The notes under the pieces were generated by a model. That model worked only from the letters and a program-made list of their open reading frames with translations. It did no database searches and had not been told where the DNA came from. The translations under genes were made by a program, and so were the position numbers. A stretch of 64,000 nt of DNA from the NCBI RefSeq assembly GCF_018802605.1, contig NZ_CP069161.1:2356001-2420000 (forward strand). The letters run 5' to 3'. Positions within the stretch are counted from its first letter, which is position 1, and each line of letters begins with the position of its first letter. Source of the stretch: Paludibacterium paludis (GTDB lineage Bacteria; Pseudomonadota; Gammaproteobacteria; Burkholderiales; Chromobacteriaceae). Below, piece by piece: positions 38,033 through 46,851 of the stretch.

Positions 38033-39362
38033 GACACTCGCCTTGCACGCCGAAGCGCTGCGGCTCGAGCTTGATTGGCTGGAAACCGTGCTGGCCGAAC
38101 GGTTCCGGCAGCATTTCGCCGACAGCGCCGCCGATGTTTCCGCGATGCCCCCTCCGACGCTGCCGGACGGCAGCGCGCTGGCGGAGATGGTGACGAGACT
38201 CGGTCTTGGCGCGCGCGAGCGCCTGGTGCTGGCGCTCGCGCTGGCGCCACACCTGCGCCCGCAAGCGCTCGATCTGTTCTTCGTGAAAAACACCCATTTC
38301 GACCGCGGATTCAGCGAGTTCGGCGGCACCCGGTCGCAACGCCATGCGGGATTCCTGCCCAGCGGAGAAACAGCGGCCTTTCTGGCGGCGGGTGGCAACC
38401 TCGCCGAACGCATCGCGCTGCTCGAGCTCTTTGACACCCGTCATCCGTTCGCGCGCGAAGGCATTGTGCGGCTTGACGGCGACGTGGGCGGAGAGCCGCA
38501 GTTGAGCGCGCTTCTGGAGGTCAGCGCCGAAGCCCTGCAACGATTGCAGTCAGGCGTGTGGCACAAGCCGGATTACAACGCCCGGTTTCCCGCCAAACTG
38601 GTCGAATCGGCTCTGGGGTGGGATGACCTGGTGCTCGCGCCCGACACGTTGGACGAGATCGGCATTGTGCGCGCCTGGCTTGAACGCGGTCCGGCGCTGA
38701 TGAACGAATGGGGCCTGGGGCGGGCGGTCAAGCCCGGTTACCGCTGCCTGTTCTACGGACCACCCGGCACCGGCAAGACGCTCACCGCCACGCTGCTCGG
38801 CCAGAGCGCCGGCCTGGACGTTTACCGGGTCGATTTGTCCATGGTGGTGTCCAAGTACATCGGTGAAACCGAAAAGAACCTCGCGCGCGTGTTCGACCAA
38901 GCGCAGAACCGGCGCTGGATCCTGTTTTTCGATGAGGCGGACGCGCTGTTCGGCAAACGCACCGCCACCACCAACAGTAATGACCGCCACGCCAACCAGG
39001 AAGTGGCCTATCTTTTGCAACGCGTGGAGGATTTTCCCGGGATGGTGATCCTGGCGAGCAACCTGCGCGGCAATATCGACGAAGCCTTTTCCCGGCGTTT
39101 TCAAGCCATGATTTATTTCCCCATTCCCGATGCCGCCCAGCGCCTCTGCCTGTGGCGCAACCTGTGCCGGCCCGAAAGGCTCGGCGACGATATCGACCTG
39201 CCGAAACTCGCCCGGAACCATGAGCTGTCCGGCGGTTCGATGGTCAACGCGCTCGCTTTCGCCGTGTTGCAGGCCTCCTGCGAAGGCGAAACGCGGCTCG
39301 CGATGCGCCATATCGAAGACGGTCTCGCGCGCGAGATGCGCAAGGAAGGGAGACTGTCATGA
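38016..39362 (+). CDS. eCIS AAA+ ATPase (Pvc15-like)
   Basis: A 448-aa product. Walker A is GPPGTGKT (about 249-256) and Walker B is ILFFDEADALF (about 306-316); SNLRGNIDEAFSRRF holds sensor and arginine-finger residues. In eCIS this cytoplasmic ATPase is thought to help load or fold cargo during assembly and is absent from the finished particle. A GGGAGG site precedes the ATG, which lies within the end of the tape measure gene. Its stop overlaps the next ATG. Confidence 0.95.
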   Translation: MSTGAETLALHAEALRLELDWLETVLAERFRQHFADSAADVSAMPPPTLPDGSALAEMVTRLGLGARERLVLALALAPHLRPQALDLFFVKNTHFDRGFSEFGGTRSQRHAGFLPSGETAAFLAAGGNLAERIALLELFDTRHPFAREGIVRLDGDVGGEPQLSALLEVSAEALQRLQSGVWHKPDYNARFPAKLVESALGWDDLVLAPDTLDEIGIVRAWLERGPALMNEWGLGRAVKPGYRCLFYGPPGTGKTLTATLLGQSAGLDVYRVDLSMVVSKYIGETEKNLARVFDQAQNRRWILFFDEADALFGKRTATTNSNDRHANQEVAYLLQRVEDFPGMVILASNLRGNIDEAFSRRFQAMIYFPIPDAAQRLCLWRNLCRPERLGDDIDLPKLARNHELSGGSMVNALAFAVLQASCEGETRLAMRHIEDGLAREMRKEGRLS

Positions 39363-41962
39363 CCGGCAAACGCAACGCTATCCGGCTGGCGGGGCTGGTG
39401 ATGATGTGCCTTGCGCTGTCAGCCCGCTCGTCGCCGGATGAACCGGTGGCGCAACCGTTACCGCTGACAATGACGAAATCCTGCCGGTATCGCGTGGATG
39501 CCTCGCCGCCGGCCGGCGCGTGCTTGCCGGGTGTGGAAGCCCTGAGCCTGCGCAAGTCGCGCGTCACCGCCCTGCCCGCGGCGCGCAAGGACCGTCCCTA
39601 TCTGTACCGTTTCCAGCCGCAAGGCGGCAAACCGCCCTACCGCTTCCTGGAGGTCGGCGAAGGGCTGCCGGCGGGCATCCTGCTGACCCAGGACGGCAAT
39701 GTGGTCGGCAACAGCGGATCGGCCGGACGCCACGAATTCACCGTGGAATTGCGCGACCAGTCGGGGCAGGTGCTGCGCCAGCGGTTTTCCCTGAGCGTGA
39801 CGGAGCCCAAACCGCGTCCGCGCCCCGCGTCCACGCCCGCCGCTTCCGCGCCGGCTCAGCGCGTCATCGAGGCGCTGCCGGACCGCAGCGCCGGAGCGAT
39901 CCTGGCACCGCAGGATGTGTTCGTCAGCTATCTGCTCGGCCAGTCGACGCTCGCTTCGATCAAGCCCGGCAAGCCCAAACCCGCCGGCAACGCGAGCGAC
40001 GCGAAAGCGGACGAGGCGCCATCCCTTGCCGCGTCCGCCCCCGCCACGGCTCCGCCACGCCCGGTACCCGCCGCCAGGATGATGCTGCCGATCGGCCCGG
40101 CGGGCTCGCTGATTCCGCTGGCGAATATCGACCCGACCGCGCCGCTGCCGGGCGACGATCCGGACGAATTCGGTGTCATGCAGGCGACGGCGCCGGTCCG
40201 GGCCGCGCCGATTACCGTCAAACCACCGCCCAAACCCGCCATTCCCGAAGAGCCGGGTATCGGCGAGCTGAGCGAGGCGGCGGTGGCGCAGTTGCGGCAG
40301 ATCCTGACGCCGTTGGTCGGTGTGGAGTATCCCGGCCGCGACCTCTTCGCGGCGGCGCTGGACGCGAAAGTGTGCCGTTTCGCCGCGGAACTGACCAACC
40401 GCGCCGCCCAGGAAAAGCGCCTTGCCTCGCCGACCCCGCGGCAATGGCAAACGCTGTGCCGCACCGCGTGGCTGACACCCCGCGCCGCGCCGCCCGTCGT
40501 CGTGCCTCCCGGGCACGTCAGCTGGCGCGATCTGCCGCGGCGGCTGATGCCGCCGAAGGTGCGCGCTTGGCTCATCGACGCGGCCCGGCAAACGCACCCG
40601 TTCCGTCCGGCCGCCGTGCCGGCGTGGCGCGCCACCGGCTGCAATTGTCTGATGAGCGCGCAACAGGGCAAGGTGGTCGGGTTCTTCCCCGGCTGGCACC
40701 TTCCCCCGAAAAGCCTGCCGCTCGATTTCAGCCTTTACGAGCGGATCCTTACCCTCGCCCAACCGTTCGATGAGGAAGGCCACGTCACGCCCTTGAAACC
40801 GGGAGCGGAAGAGCTCGAGTTTTTCCGGGCGGTGCGCCGATTCGGCAGCAAACTCGACCTGACGCTGTACCGCCGGGACTGGGTGTTCCTGCGCAGGCTG
40901 TCCGAGGCGAAACGCGCGCTGATCGCCCAGACCGCGGCGGCCGAAGCGAGGCTGTTGGCCGATACCCCGCTCGAGCGATTCGGCGCGAACTGGCAGGACC
41001 GCGTGCCGGGCAATGGCGCAGCGCGCCTGGCCGATGGCATCGTGCTGTACCTCGATCAGATTCCGGCGCCGGGCGACGACGGCTATGCGGAGTTCGACGC
41101 CTTCCGCGACGCGCTGATCAAGGCGCTGATCGAAGAGCTGCGCAAGGGCGGGCGCGCCTACACCCTCTCACTCGTCGTCAACGGCAACGATCTTCTCGGG
41201 CTGCGCCAAGCGGACAAGCCCGGTCAGACCGGCGCCCCCGCCTGGACCATCGACAAGCTGTTCAGCTACCTCCTGCTCGCCGAGGATCCAAGGATCGACA
41301 ACCGGCGCATTCTCGCCGGGAAGAACGGCGAAACCGGGCGCACCAATCTGACTTTGCACTACGTGGTGTTGCTGCCCGAACCGGTCAACGACACCAAGAA
41401 AGCGCTGCGTGAACTGGCGGAGCTCTCGCCCGCCCTGCCCGGCAACAACCGCCGGGTGTTCTTGCGCAAGGTGCTGCCGCTGGTCTCGCTGGGCAGCGTT
41501 CCCGAGCAGCCGCTGAAGGACGACATGGCCTACTTCTCGGACAACTTCGGCGGTATGGCGCTGTGGCCCAAACCCGAAGCCGACGCGAAGCTCGCGGCGT
41601 TTTTCGCGCAGTCCGTGCAAAGCGTCATTCTGGGCAACGAGTCGCCCGAGACCCCTGTCTGCACCGTGGTATGCGACTGGCGCTGGCCGTTGCGCGCGCT
41701 GTTCGGACTGTTTCTCGCGGCGGGCCTCGTCTCGCTCCTGCTGTACGCCGTCTCCTGCCGAGTACGCGCCCTGGGGCGGCCCTATCAGCTCTACCTGATC
41801 GCCATCGCGATCGTCCCCATCGTCATCGGCACGTTACTGATGTCCTGCGACCCCGACCTCGTGCGCCTCGGCCTGAGCACCTACCTGCTCGTCGCCGTGC
41901 TCGCCGCGGTCATCCTGAGCCTGCTCATCCCGCTGCTCAAGCCGAAAGTGGAGAAACCGTGA
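39359..41962 (+). CDS. eCIS-operon membrane protein with Ig-like and GH18-like domains
   Basis: An 867-aa product. Residues about 8-24 form a signal peptide, about 60-150 an Ig-like beta domain (PYLYRFQPQGGKPPYRFLE), and about 150-330 an Ala/Pro-rich linker. About 430-745 resemble a GH18 chitinase-like barrel: VVGFFPGW at the first strand, ADGIVLYLDQ where GH18 has the DGxDxDxE signature, and FGGMALWPK near the final strand. The catalytic acid is not conserved, so it may be a non-enzymatic glycan binder. Three TM helices follow at about 778-800, 809-828 and 839-860. It overlaps the ATPase stop. Association with the eCIS is positional. Confidence 0.65.
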   Translation: MTGKRNAIRLAGLVMMCLALSARSSPDEPVAQPLPLTMTKSCRYRVDASPPAGACLPGVEALSLRKSRVTALPAARKDRPYLYRFQPQGGKPPYRFLEVGEGLPAGILLTQDGNVVGNSGSAGRHEFTVELRDQSGQVLRQRFSLSVTEPKPRPRPASTPAASAPAQRVIEALPDRSAGAILAPQDVFVSYLLGQSTLASIKPGKPKPAGNASDAKADEAPSLAASAPATAPPRPVPAARMMLPIGPAGSLIPLANIDPTAPLPGDDPDEFGVMQATAPVRAAPITVKPPPKPAIPEEPGIGELSEAAVAQLRQILTPLVGVEYPGRDLFAAALDAKVCRFAAELTNRAAQEKRLASPTPRQWQTLCRTAWLTPRAAPPVVVPPGHVSWRDLPRRLMPPKVRAWLIDAARQTHPFRPAAVPAWRATGCNCLMSAQQGKVVGFFPGWHLPPKSLPLDFSLYERILTLAQPFDEEGHVTPLKPGAEELEFFRAVRRFGSKLDLTLYRRDWVFLRRLSEAKRALIAQTAAAEARLLADTPLERFGANWQDRVPGNGAARLADGIVLYLDQIPAPGDDGYAEFDAFRDALIKALIEELRKGGRAYTLSLVVNGNDLLGLRQADKPGQTGAPAWTIDKLFSYLLLAEDPRIDNRRILAGKNGETGRTNLTLHYVVLLPEPVNDTKKALRELAELSPALPGNNRRVFLRKVLPLVSLGSVPEQPLKDDMAYFSDNFGGMALWPKPEADAKLAAFFAQSVQSVILGNESPETPVCTVVCDWRWPLRALFGLFLAAGLVSLLLYAVSCRVRALGRPYQLYLIAIAIVPIVIGTLLMSCDPDLVRLGLSTYLLVAVLAAVILSLLIPLLKPKVEKP

Positions 41963-41964
41963 CC

Positions 41965-42600
41965 ATGAAAGCCCGTGAACACGCCCCCCGGACAAGCACC
42001 GACACCCATGATGCCCCCCGTCAGCCCAAAGGCGCGCTGCAACGGCAGGTCGACGAAAGCCCGCGCCAGCTCGCGCAAGGAGAACGGCTGGCGCAACTGC
42101 AAGCCGACACGCACCCCAACGGCCTACCCGCTCAACTGAGGCACGGCATTGAAAACCTTTCGGGCCTGGACATGGGCGACGTACGCGTGCACCGCAACTC
42201 GGACAAGCCCGCGCAACTGAACGCCCACGCCTATGCGCAAGGCAGCGACATCTACCTGGGACCGGGACAGGACAAACACCTGCCCCACGAAGCCTGGCAT
42301 GTGGTTCAGCAGAAACAGGGACGCGTCAGGCCGACGGTACAGATGCAAGCTAACATTCTATTGAATGATGAAAATAAATTAGAAAAAGAAGCCAATGTAG
42401 CTGGAGAGAAAGCACTACAGCCAATCAATATGGATACCTCGAAAAAAGAAATTTATCAATTTCACAACAAAAACATCATCCAAATGTCCAATAAAAAGGA
42501 AGAAACGGGCAAAAAGAGAAACAACAAGGAGGTCGATAACAAAACCAAAACACCTAACAAAAAAATAAAAAAAACACTTACAAAGAGAAAGATGACGTAA
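41965..42600 (+). CDS. DUF4157 (eCIS leader) protein, 5' half of candidate cargo 2
   Basis: A 211-aa frame. The leader matches that of cargo 1: MGDVRVHRNSDKPAQLNAHAY, then GPGQDKHLPHEAWHVVQQ, with the HExxH motif near residue 108. Composition changes from GC-rich to AT-rich near 42345, although leader homology runs to about 42417. The tail is Lys/Asn-rich and ends TKRKMT. It stops 26 bp after a run of 8 A residues (42567-42574); a -1 shift there joins the next frame. Without a shift, only leader plus a short basic tail is made. It starts 2 bp after the GH18-like gene stop, as the last gene of the operon. Confidence 0.85.
   Translation: MKAREHAPRTSTDTHDAPRQPKGALQRQVDESPRQLAQGERLAQLQADTHPNGLPAQLRHGIENLSGLDMGDVRVHRNSDKPAQLNAHAYAQGSDIYLGPGQDKHLPHEAWHVVQQKQGRVRPTVQMQANILLNDENKLEKEANVAGEKALQPINMDTSKKEIYQFHNKNIIQMSNKKEETGKKRNNKEVDNKTKTPNKKIKKTLTKRKMT
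42559..42574 (+). other. Slippery A7-T-A8 tract with -1 frame change
   Basis: AAAAAAA-T-AAAAAAAA. In the leader frame codons AAA AAA at 42568-42573 are preceded by A, so A_AAA_AAA is a canonical slippery heptamer. Frame -1 is open from 42558 to 43955. Alternatives are sequencing error in a homopolymer, phase variation, or polymerase slippage. Confidence 0.8.
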
Positions 42601-42824
42601 CTCTAAAAATATTAAAAGAAACCCTGCAAAATAACAAAGAAAAATCCAACCAAGAAAAATCCAACCCAGAAATATACGAGCGGAATAATGCACAAAAAAA
42701 TTTTAACGAAGCTTTAACTCTTATAAAGGACAACTACAAAACAGCTCCAGAGGAGGGAAGGATAGCATACCAAAAAACACTATCGGAATACCTCGGAAAA
42801 AATCTCGACAGAATACCACGAGAT

Positions 42825-43955
42825 ATGAAGGACTTTTATTTGTCTATATTTTATAATGCAAAAAGCACTGAAGCAGAAAAAGAGTTTTCTAAAATAACTG
42901 AAACTTTCAAAAAAGAAACAGAAATGTCAACTGGCAGAGCAACATTTAGTACCACCCCTAGAGAGCATGCCGGACATAGATGTACGCTGAAAGATCTATT
43001 TGGCGCTGAATCATTATCAAATGAAATAGATCAAGACGAACCTCAGGCCAAGCTTGGCAAAAACGCCTCGGCTGAAATATCAGCAGCCACAATCGCACCT
43101 AAACAGATAGAACGAGACTCTGCTCCAGCAGGTTATAGTAAAATCGCGGCAAATGAAATATACCTCCTCACAGGCATACCGCCCAACATGCAACCTGTCA
43201 CCTTTGACGCCGGCCATCTAATTGGCGACCAATTAATCGGCGGCTTATTCAACTCAAATAAAGAAGGCAATATCACACCTCAGATCACCAAATTTAACAC
43301 TCCAGCGTATGTCAACGCATTGGAAAATCCAATAAAAAATGCGGTAGACCCAAATCCAGAAAAGCACAACAAGACCAATTCCACCGAAGTAAAAAATAAA
43401 GAAAATCACGTAAGGATAGAATATAAAGTAGATCTTGAATATGATTCTGATTTCATCATACCAACAAAGAAACTTGTATATGCAAAAATAATCAAAGGGG
43501 ACATAGATGAAACAGCAAATAAAATCACAATAAATAAAAAAACTTTCCCCATAAATCATGAAGTCAAATTCAATAGATCAATACCCAGCAAATGGAGTGC
43601 TTCGGCGAAATCCGCAGACAAAAAAACACCAATACATATAAAAACCACTAGAGAAGCGAAAACATTCAAGAACCTTGTTAAAAAGCATGAAGAAAAAAAA
43701 GATCTGTCCAACACTCCTGAATTCAAATTCACACTAGAACACACAGACAATGGAAAACTGAAACAATATCCAATTAACGAAAAGAATAGAAAAGACAAAA
43801 ACGCTGGGAAAGACGACTTACACCTCAACTCTATAACATACATTCCAACACCGAAATTTAGCATAACAAAAGAAGATGCCATTCTTGCCTTAAAAAAAAC
43901 ATTTCCATATATAAGCGAAAACGAAATTATAGAGCTATTTGCCAATAAAAAATAA
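42825..43955 (+). CDS. AT-rich C-terminal part of cargo 2: endonuclease-like domain
   Basis: A 376-aa product from the first ATG; the open frame actually runs back to 42558 and reads through with a -1 shift from 41965, giving about 663 aa. The motif FDAGHLIGDQLIGGLFN followed by NITPQITKFN and YVNALEN resembles DNA/RNA non-specific endonucleases (Endonuclea_NS_2 type: DxGH, N, E residues). No signal peptide or TM helix. AT content and Lys/Asn richness contrast with the rest of the window, so it was probably gained by transfer. No immunity gene is evident. Nuclease activity is inferred. Confidence 0.72.
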   Translation: MKDFYLSIFYNAKSTEAEKEFSKITETFKKETEMSTGRATFSTTPREHAGHRCTLKDLFGAESLSNEIDQDEPQAKLGKNASAEISAATIAPKQIERDSAPAGYSKIAANEIYLLTGIPPNMQPVTFDAGHLIGDQLIGGLFNSNKEGNITPQITKFNTPAYVNALENPIKNAVDPNPEKHNKTNSTEVKNKENHVRIEYKVDLEYDSDFIIPTKKLVYAKIIKGDIDETANKITINKKTFPINHEVKFNRSIPSKWSASAKSADKKTPIHIKTTREAKTFKNLVKKHEEKKDLSNTPEFKFTLEHTDNGKLKQYPINEKNRKDKNAGKDDLHLNSITYIPTPKFSITKEDAILALKKTFPYISENEIIELFANKK

Positions 43956-43963
43956 CCAAACAC

Positions 43964-44543
43964 AAATCGATGGGTCGCTCTGGTGTATCAATGGTTCGAA
44001 CGTCCGCGCGCATACAGTCGCGGCTGGGGCGAAAAAAACGCACCGGCGAATGAGTCGGCTGATCACGCTTTGGGACGCCGTAGAGGGGGATGGGGAACCA
44101 AGCTCCCTATCGTCACCGATGGTGCCGGCTTGCCGCTGAAGGTGAGGCTCAGCCCCGGCCAGTCTCATGAGTCCCGGTATTTTGAACTCTTGCTTGAGGC
44201 CATCCGGATTGGCCGTCGGAGCGGAACGGTACGGCAACGACCGCAAAGGGTGGCGGGTGACAAGGGGTACAGCCATCGATGGATTCGTCAATGGCGGCGT
44301 AAGCGGGGAATACCGGCCGTCATTCCCGAGCGTAAAGACCAGAGAGCCCACCGTCGGGGCCGACCGCCCAAGTTCGAACGGGAACAGTATAGGCGGCGCA
44401 ACGTGATCGAACGCTGTCTTGGCTGGCTCAAAGAAGCGCGCGCCGTAGCGACACGCTACGAAAAACTGGCGCTACATTATTTGGCAAGCATTCACATTGT
44501 CATGATACGACGATATTTGAGGGCCTTAGCAAACAGAGCCTAG
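43964..44543 (+). pseudogene. IS5-family transposase remnant
   Basis: Residual DDE transposase. The reading frame from about 43964 (GSNVRAHTVAAGAKK) shifts -1 at an A7 run (44032-44038) to ADHALGRRRGGWGTKLPIVTDG. The rest of the transposase (LSPGQSHESRYFE, VAGDKGYSHRWIRQW, RRRNVIERCLGWLKEARAVATRYEKLA) continues to 44543. The N-terminal about 130 residues of a full-length IS5-like transposase are missing, and the fragment abuts the cargo 2 stop. A right terminal repeat near 44523-44545 is plausible but unproved. Confidence 0.85.
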
Positions 44544-44670
44544 ATCCAGGCCGATCATTCTCCAGTTTATGGTGATGCTCCCCCCTTCCTGAGCCGGCAT
44601 CGAGGTGCCACCACGAGATTGCTACCCCCTCACTGCCTGTGAAGGGAGATCCATCCCATAAACAAAGTTC

Positions 44671-45324
44671 TTACCAATCCACCGGACTCAACCCCTCCCG
44701 CATGGCGTAGCGGGTGAGTTCGGCGATGGTTTTGATGTCGAGTTTCCGGAAGATGTTTTCCCGGTGGGTGCCGATCGTTTTGGTGCTGAGAAACAGGCGG
44801 CTGGCGATCGCCTGGGTGCTGTGCCCCTCCGCGAAGAGCTGCGCCACCTGGCGCTCGCGCGCCGTGAGTTTGGGCAGCCTGATCCGCTCTTCGACACTCT
44901 GCGGGGCACGGCGGGCCTGCACCACGGAGCCGATGAGCTCTCCGCTCAGGTAGATCTGGTTGGCCATGACCCTGCGTATGCCGCGGGCGAGCTCTTCGTA
45001 CGAGTTGTCCTTGAGCACGTAGCCGGCGGCCCCGGCATCCAGCGCATCGAGCACCGACTGGGGCCGGTCGGTCACCGACAGGCACAGCAGTTTGCAAGGC
45101 AGCGCCTCGGCGCTCAGGCGTCGGATCACTTCAAGGCCGTTCATGATGGGCATGGCCAGATCGGTGATCACCACATCGGGCTGGAGGGTTCGAGCCAGTT
45201 GCAGGAGTTCCATGCCGTTTTTCGCCTGGGCCAGCACCTGAATATCGTGCTCCCGCTCCAGCAGCGCGATGAGACCTTCGCGCAGGATGGCATGGTCGTC
45301 GCCGAGAATGACGCGAATGCTCAT
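44671..45324 (-). CDS. LuxR/NarL-type response regulator
   Basis: A 217-aa response regulator. The receiver domain (about 1-120) has acidic pocket GDD and phospho-acceptor Asp in VVITDLAMPIMNG. The LuxR HTH (about 145-210, LTARERQVAQLFAEGHSTQ) is C-terminal. The start at 45324 overlaps the kinase stop as ATGA, so the pair is co-translated. Target genes are unknown. Confidence 0.92.
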   Translation of the reverse strand: MSIRVILGDDHAILREGLIALLEREHDIQVLAQAKNGMELLQLARTLQPDVVITDLAMPIMNGLEVIRRLSAEALPCKLLCLSVTDRPQSVLDALDAGAAGYVLKDNSYEELARGIRRVMANQIYLSGELIGSVVQARRAPQSVEERIRLPKLTARERQVAQLFAEGHSTQAIASRLFLSTKTIGTHRENIFRKLDIKTIAELTRYAMREGLSPVDW

Positions 45325-46007
45325 GACCGGCTCCCGGGCATCGATGGCCAGACCAGTTCGGCGCACACGCCCGCGCCCGCGCCCTTCTCCGTGCGCAAGG
45401 TCAAGCCGATGCCTTCGGCCCGCAACCGCGCGGGCAGGCGGCACAGCCCGCTCCCGCCGGCACGCGGCGCCAGAATGCGTTGCGGATCGAAGCCCGGACC
45501 GTCGTCCCGCACGGTCAGTTCGATGCCTCCGCGCCGCTCGCGCAGCCGCAGGGCAATACGCGCCTCCGGCGCATGCTTGCAGGCGTTGACCAGCAACTCG
45601 CGCGCGGCATCCAGCAGAAGGCGGGCAACAGGTTCGGGAAGGCTTATCCGGACAGCAGGGCAATCGGTGCCAATGATCTTGCCGGCCATGGTCCCGACCT
45701 CGCGGGCGACGGACTCGCAGCGCTCCGCGAAATCGTCGGCATTCGGCATTCGCCCGCCGGGGTTTTCTCCCTGTAACTGACCGATCAGTTCCCGCGTGGC
45801 CCCCAACGCCTCCCGAACCAGTCCGCGGCAATGCGCCAAGGGAGCCGGGTCGTTCGCGCCGGCGCGGGCATCGTCAAGATGGATCAAGGCAAAAACCAGA
45901 CGTTGGGCCAACTCATCGTGCAGCCGCCGGGCGATCTCCTCGTTCGCCGCTACGAGCTGCCCGAATCCCGCTTCGTATTCGATGCCGCATTGTCGCGATC
46001 CATGCAT
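45321..46007 (-). CDS. Soluble NarL/LuxR-type sensor histidine kinase
   Basis: A 228-aa product with no TM helix. The HisKA_3 H-box is ARRLHDELAQRL near residue 28 and the HATPase domain follows (LVNACKHAPEARIALRL, DDGPGFDPQ). The ATG at 46007 was selected because AAGAGGA sits 5 bp upstream; longer starts reach 46085. It partners the adjacent response regulator. The signal is unknown. Confidence 0.85.
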   Translation of the reverse strand: MHGSRQCGIEYEAGFGQLVAANEEIARRLHDELAQRLVFALIHLDDARAGANDPAPLAHCRGLVREALGATRELIGQLQGENPGGRMPNADDFAERCESVAREVGTMAGKIIGTDCPAVRISLPEPVARLLLDAARELLVNACKHAPEARIALRLRERRGGIELTVRDDGPGFDPQRILAPRAGGSGLCRLPARLRAEGIGLTLRTEKGAGAGVCAELVWPSMPGSRS

Positions 46008-46281
46008 GATATCCTCTTGTTCTGGCATGTGACGGCCGGGCGCAGACTGCGTGAACTCGCCGTCGCTCTCGTGTCTGTAAGACAATAATCAAACTGACTG
46101 GATAGTTTCTGTTGAACGTCTTATCAAAGATACCAATAGAATAAATACTACCAAAAAACATTCCCATTCTGGAAGATTTGACGCTACCCTCTGGTACAGG
46201 CGGAAGATCCAACGCCAATGCGAGTGCTCCCTGTCCCGTGACGACTTGATTGCCGTGCCCCATGACCCGACGATTACCGCA

Positions 46282-46851
46282 ATGAATACACCCGACATCC
46301 CCCTCCCGCGCCTGCGACTGCGCGACTTCACCGGACATGACCTGCCCTTCGTCTATGCGGGCTTGTCCCATCCTGACGTCATCAAGCATTACGGCATTTC
46401 CTATGACAGTATCGACGCCTGCCAACTCCAGATGGACTGGTTCCAATCCATCCGGCGGGATGGTACCGGCCGCTGGCTGGCCATCGAACGCAAGGATGAC
46501 GGCCAGCCGATCGGCGCCATCGGACTGAGCTCGCTGTCCCGCGAACACCGGTGCGCGGAATTGGGATACTGGCTGCTTCCCCAATTCTGGGGGGAAGGCT
46601 ACATGCGCGAAGCGCTGGCCGGTTTTGTGGAGTATGCGTTTCGCGAATTGGGATTGCACCGGATCGAGGCGGAAGTGGAACTGGACAATACCGCGTCGCA
46701 AAAGCAGCTGGCCGCCGCCGGCTTCACTCTGGAAGGTATTCGTCGGGAGTGCGAAATGAAAAATGGCGCCTTCCTTTCCCTGGCCGGCTACGCGCGACTG
46801 AGCACCGACCCCGACCCGCGCGCCGGACGCGCCAATGCTGCCCACACTTGA
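46282..46851 (+). CDS. GNAT acetyltransferase (RimJ/RimL-like)
   Basis: A 189-aa product. The GNAT core is ELGYWLLPQFWGEGYMREAL, with the acetyl-CoA loop GEGYMREAL and the HRIEAEVELDNTASQ segment. The start at 46282 gives MNTPDIPLPRL. It overlaps the next GNAT gene by 17 bp. Confidence 0.87.
   Translation: MNTPDIPLPRLRLRDFTGHDLPFVYAGLSHPDVIKHYGISYDSIDACQLQMDWFQSIRRDGTGRWLAIERKDDGQPIGAIGLSSLSREHRCAELGYWLLPQFWGEGYMREALAGFVEYAFRELGLHRIEAEVELDNTASQKQLAAAGFTLEGIRRECEMKNGAFLSLAGYARLSTDPDPRAGRANAAHT

Noticed and set aside
41563..41964. N-terminal extension of the cargo 2 leader from 41563
   Set aside because: It is the out-of-frame shadow of the GH18-like gene end; the ATG at 41965 sits 2 bp after that stop and begins real leader sequence.
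18814..42600. Prophage
   Set aside because: No head, portal, terminase, integrase or lysis genes are present.
46089..46331. 80-aa minus-strand frame before the GNAT gene
   Set aside because: It overlaps the 5' end and promoter of the GNAT gene, has no RBS or family, and looks like chance.
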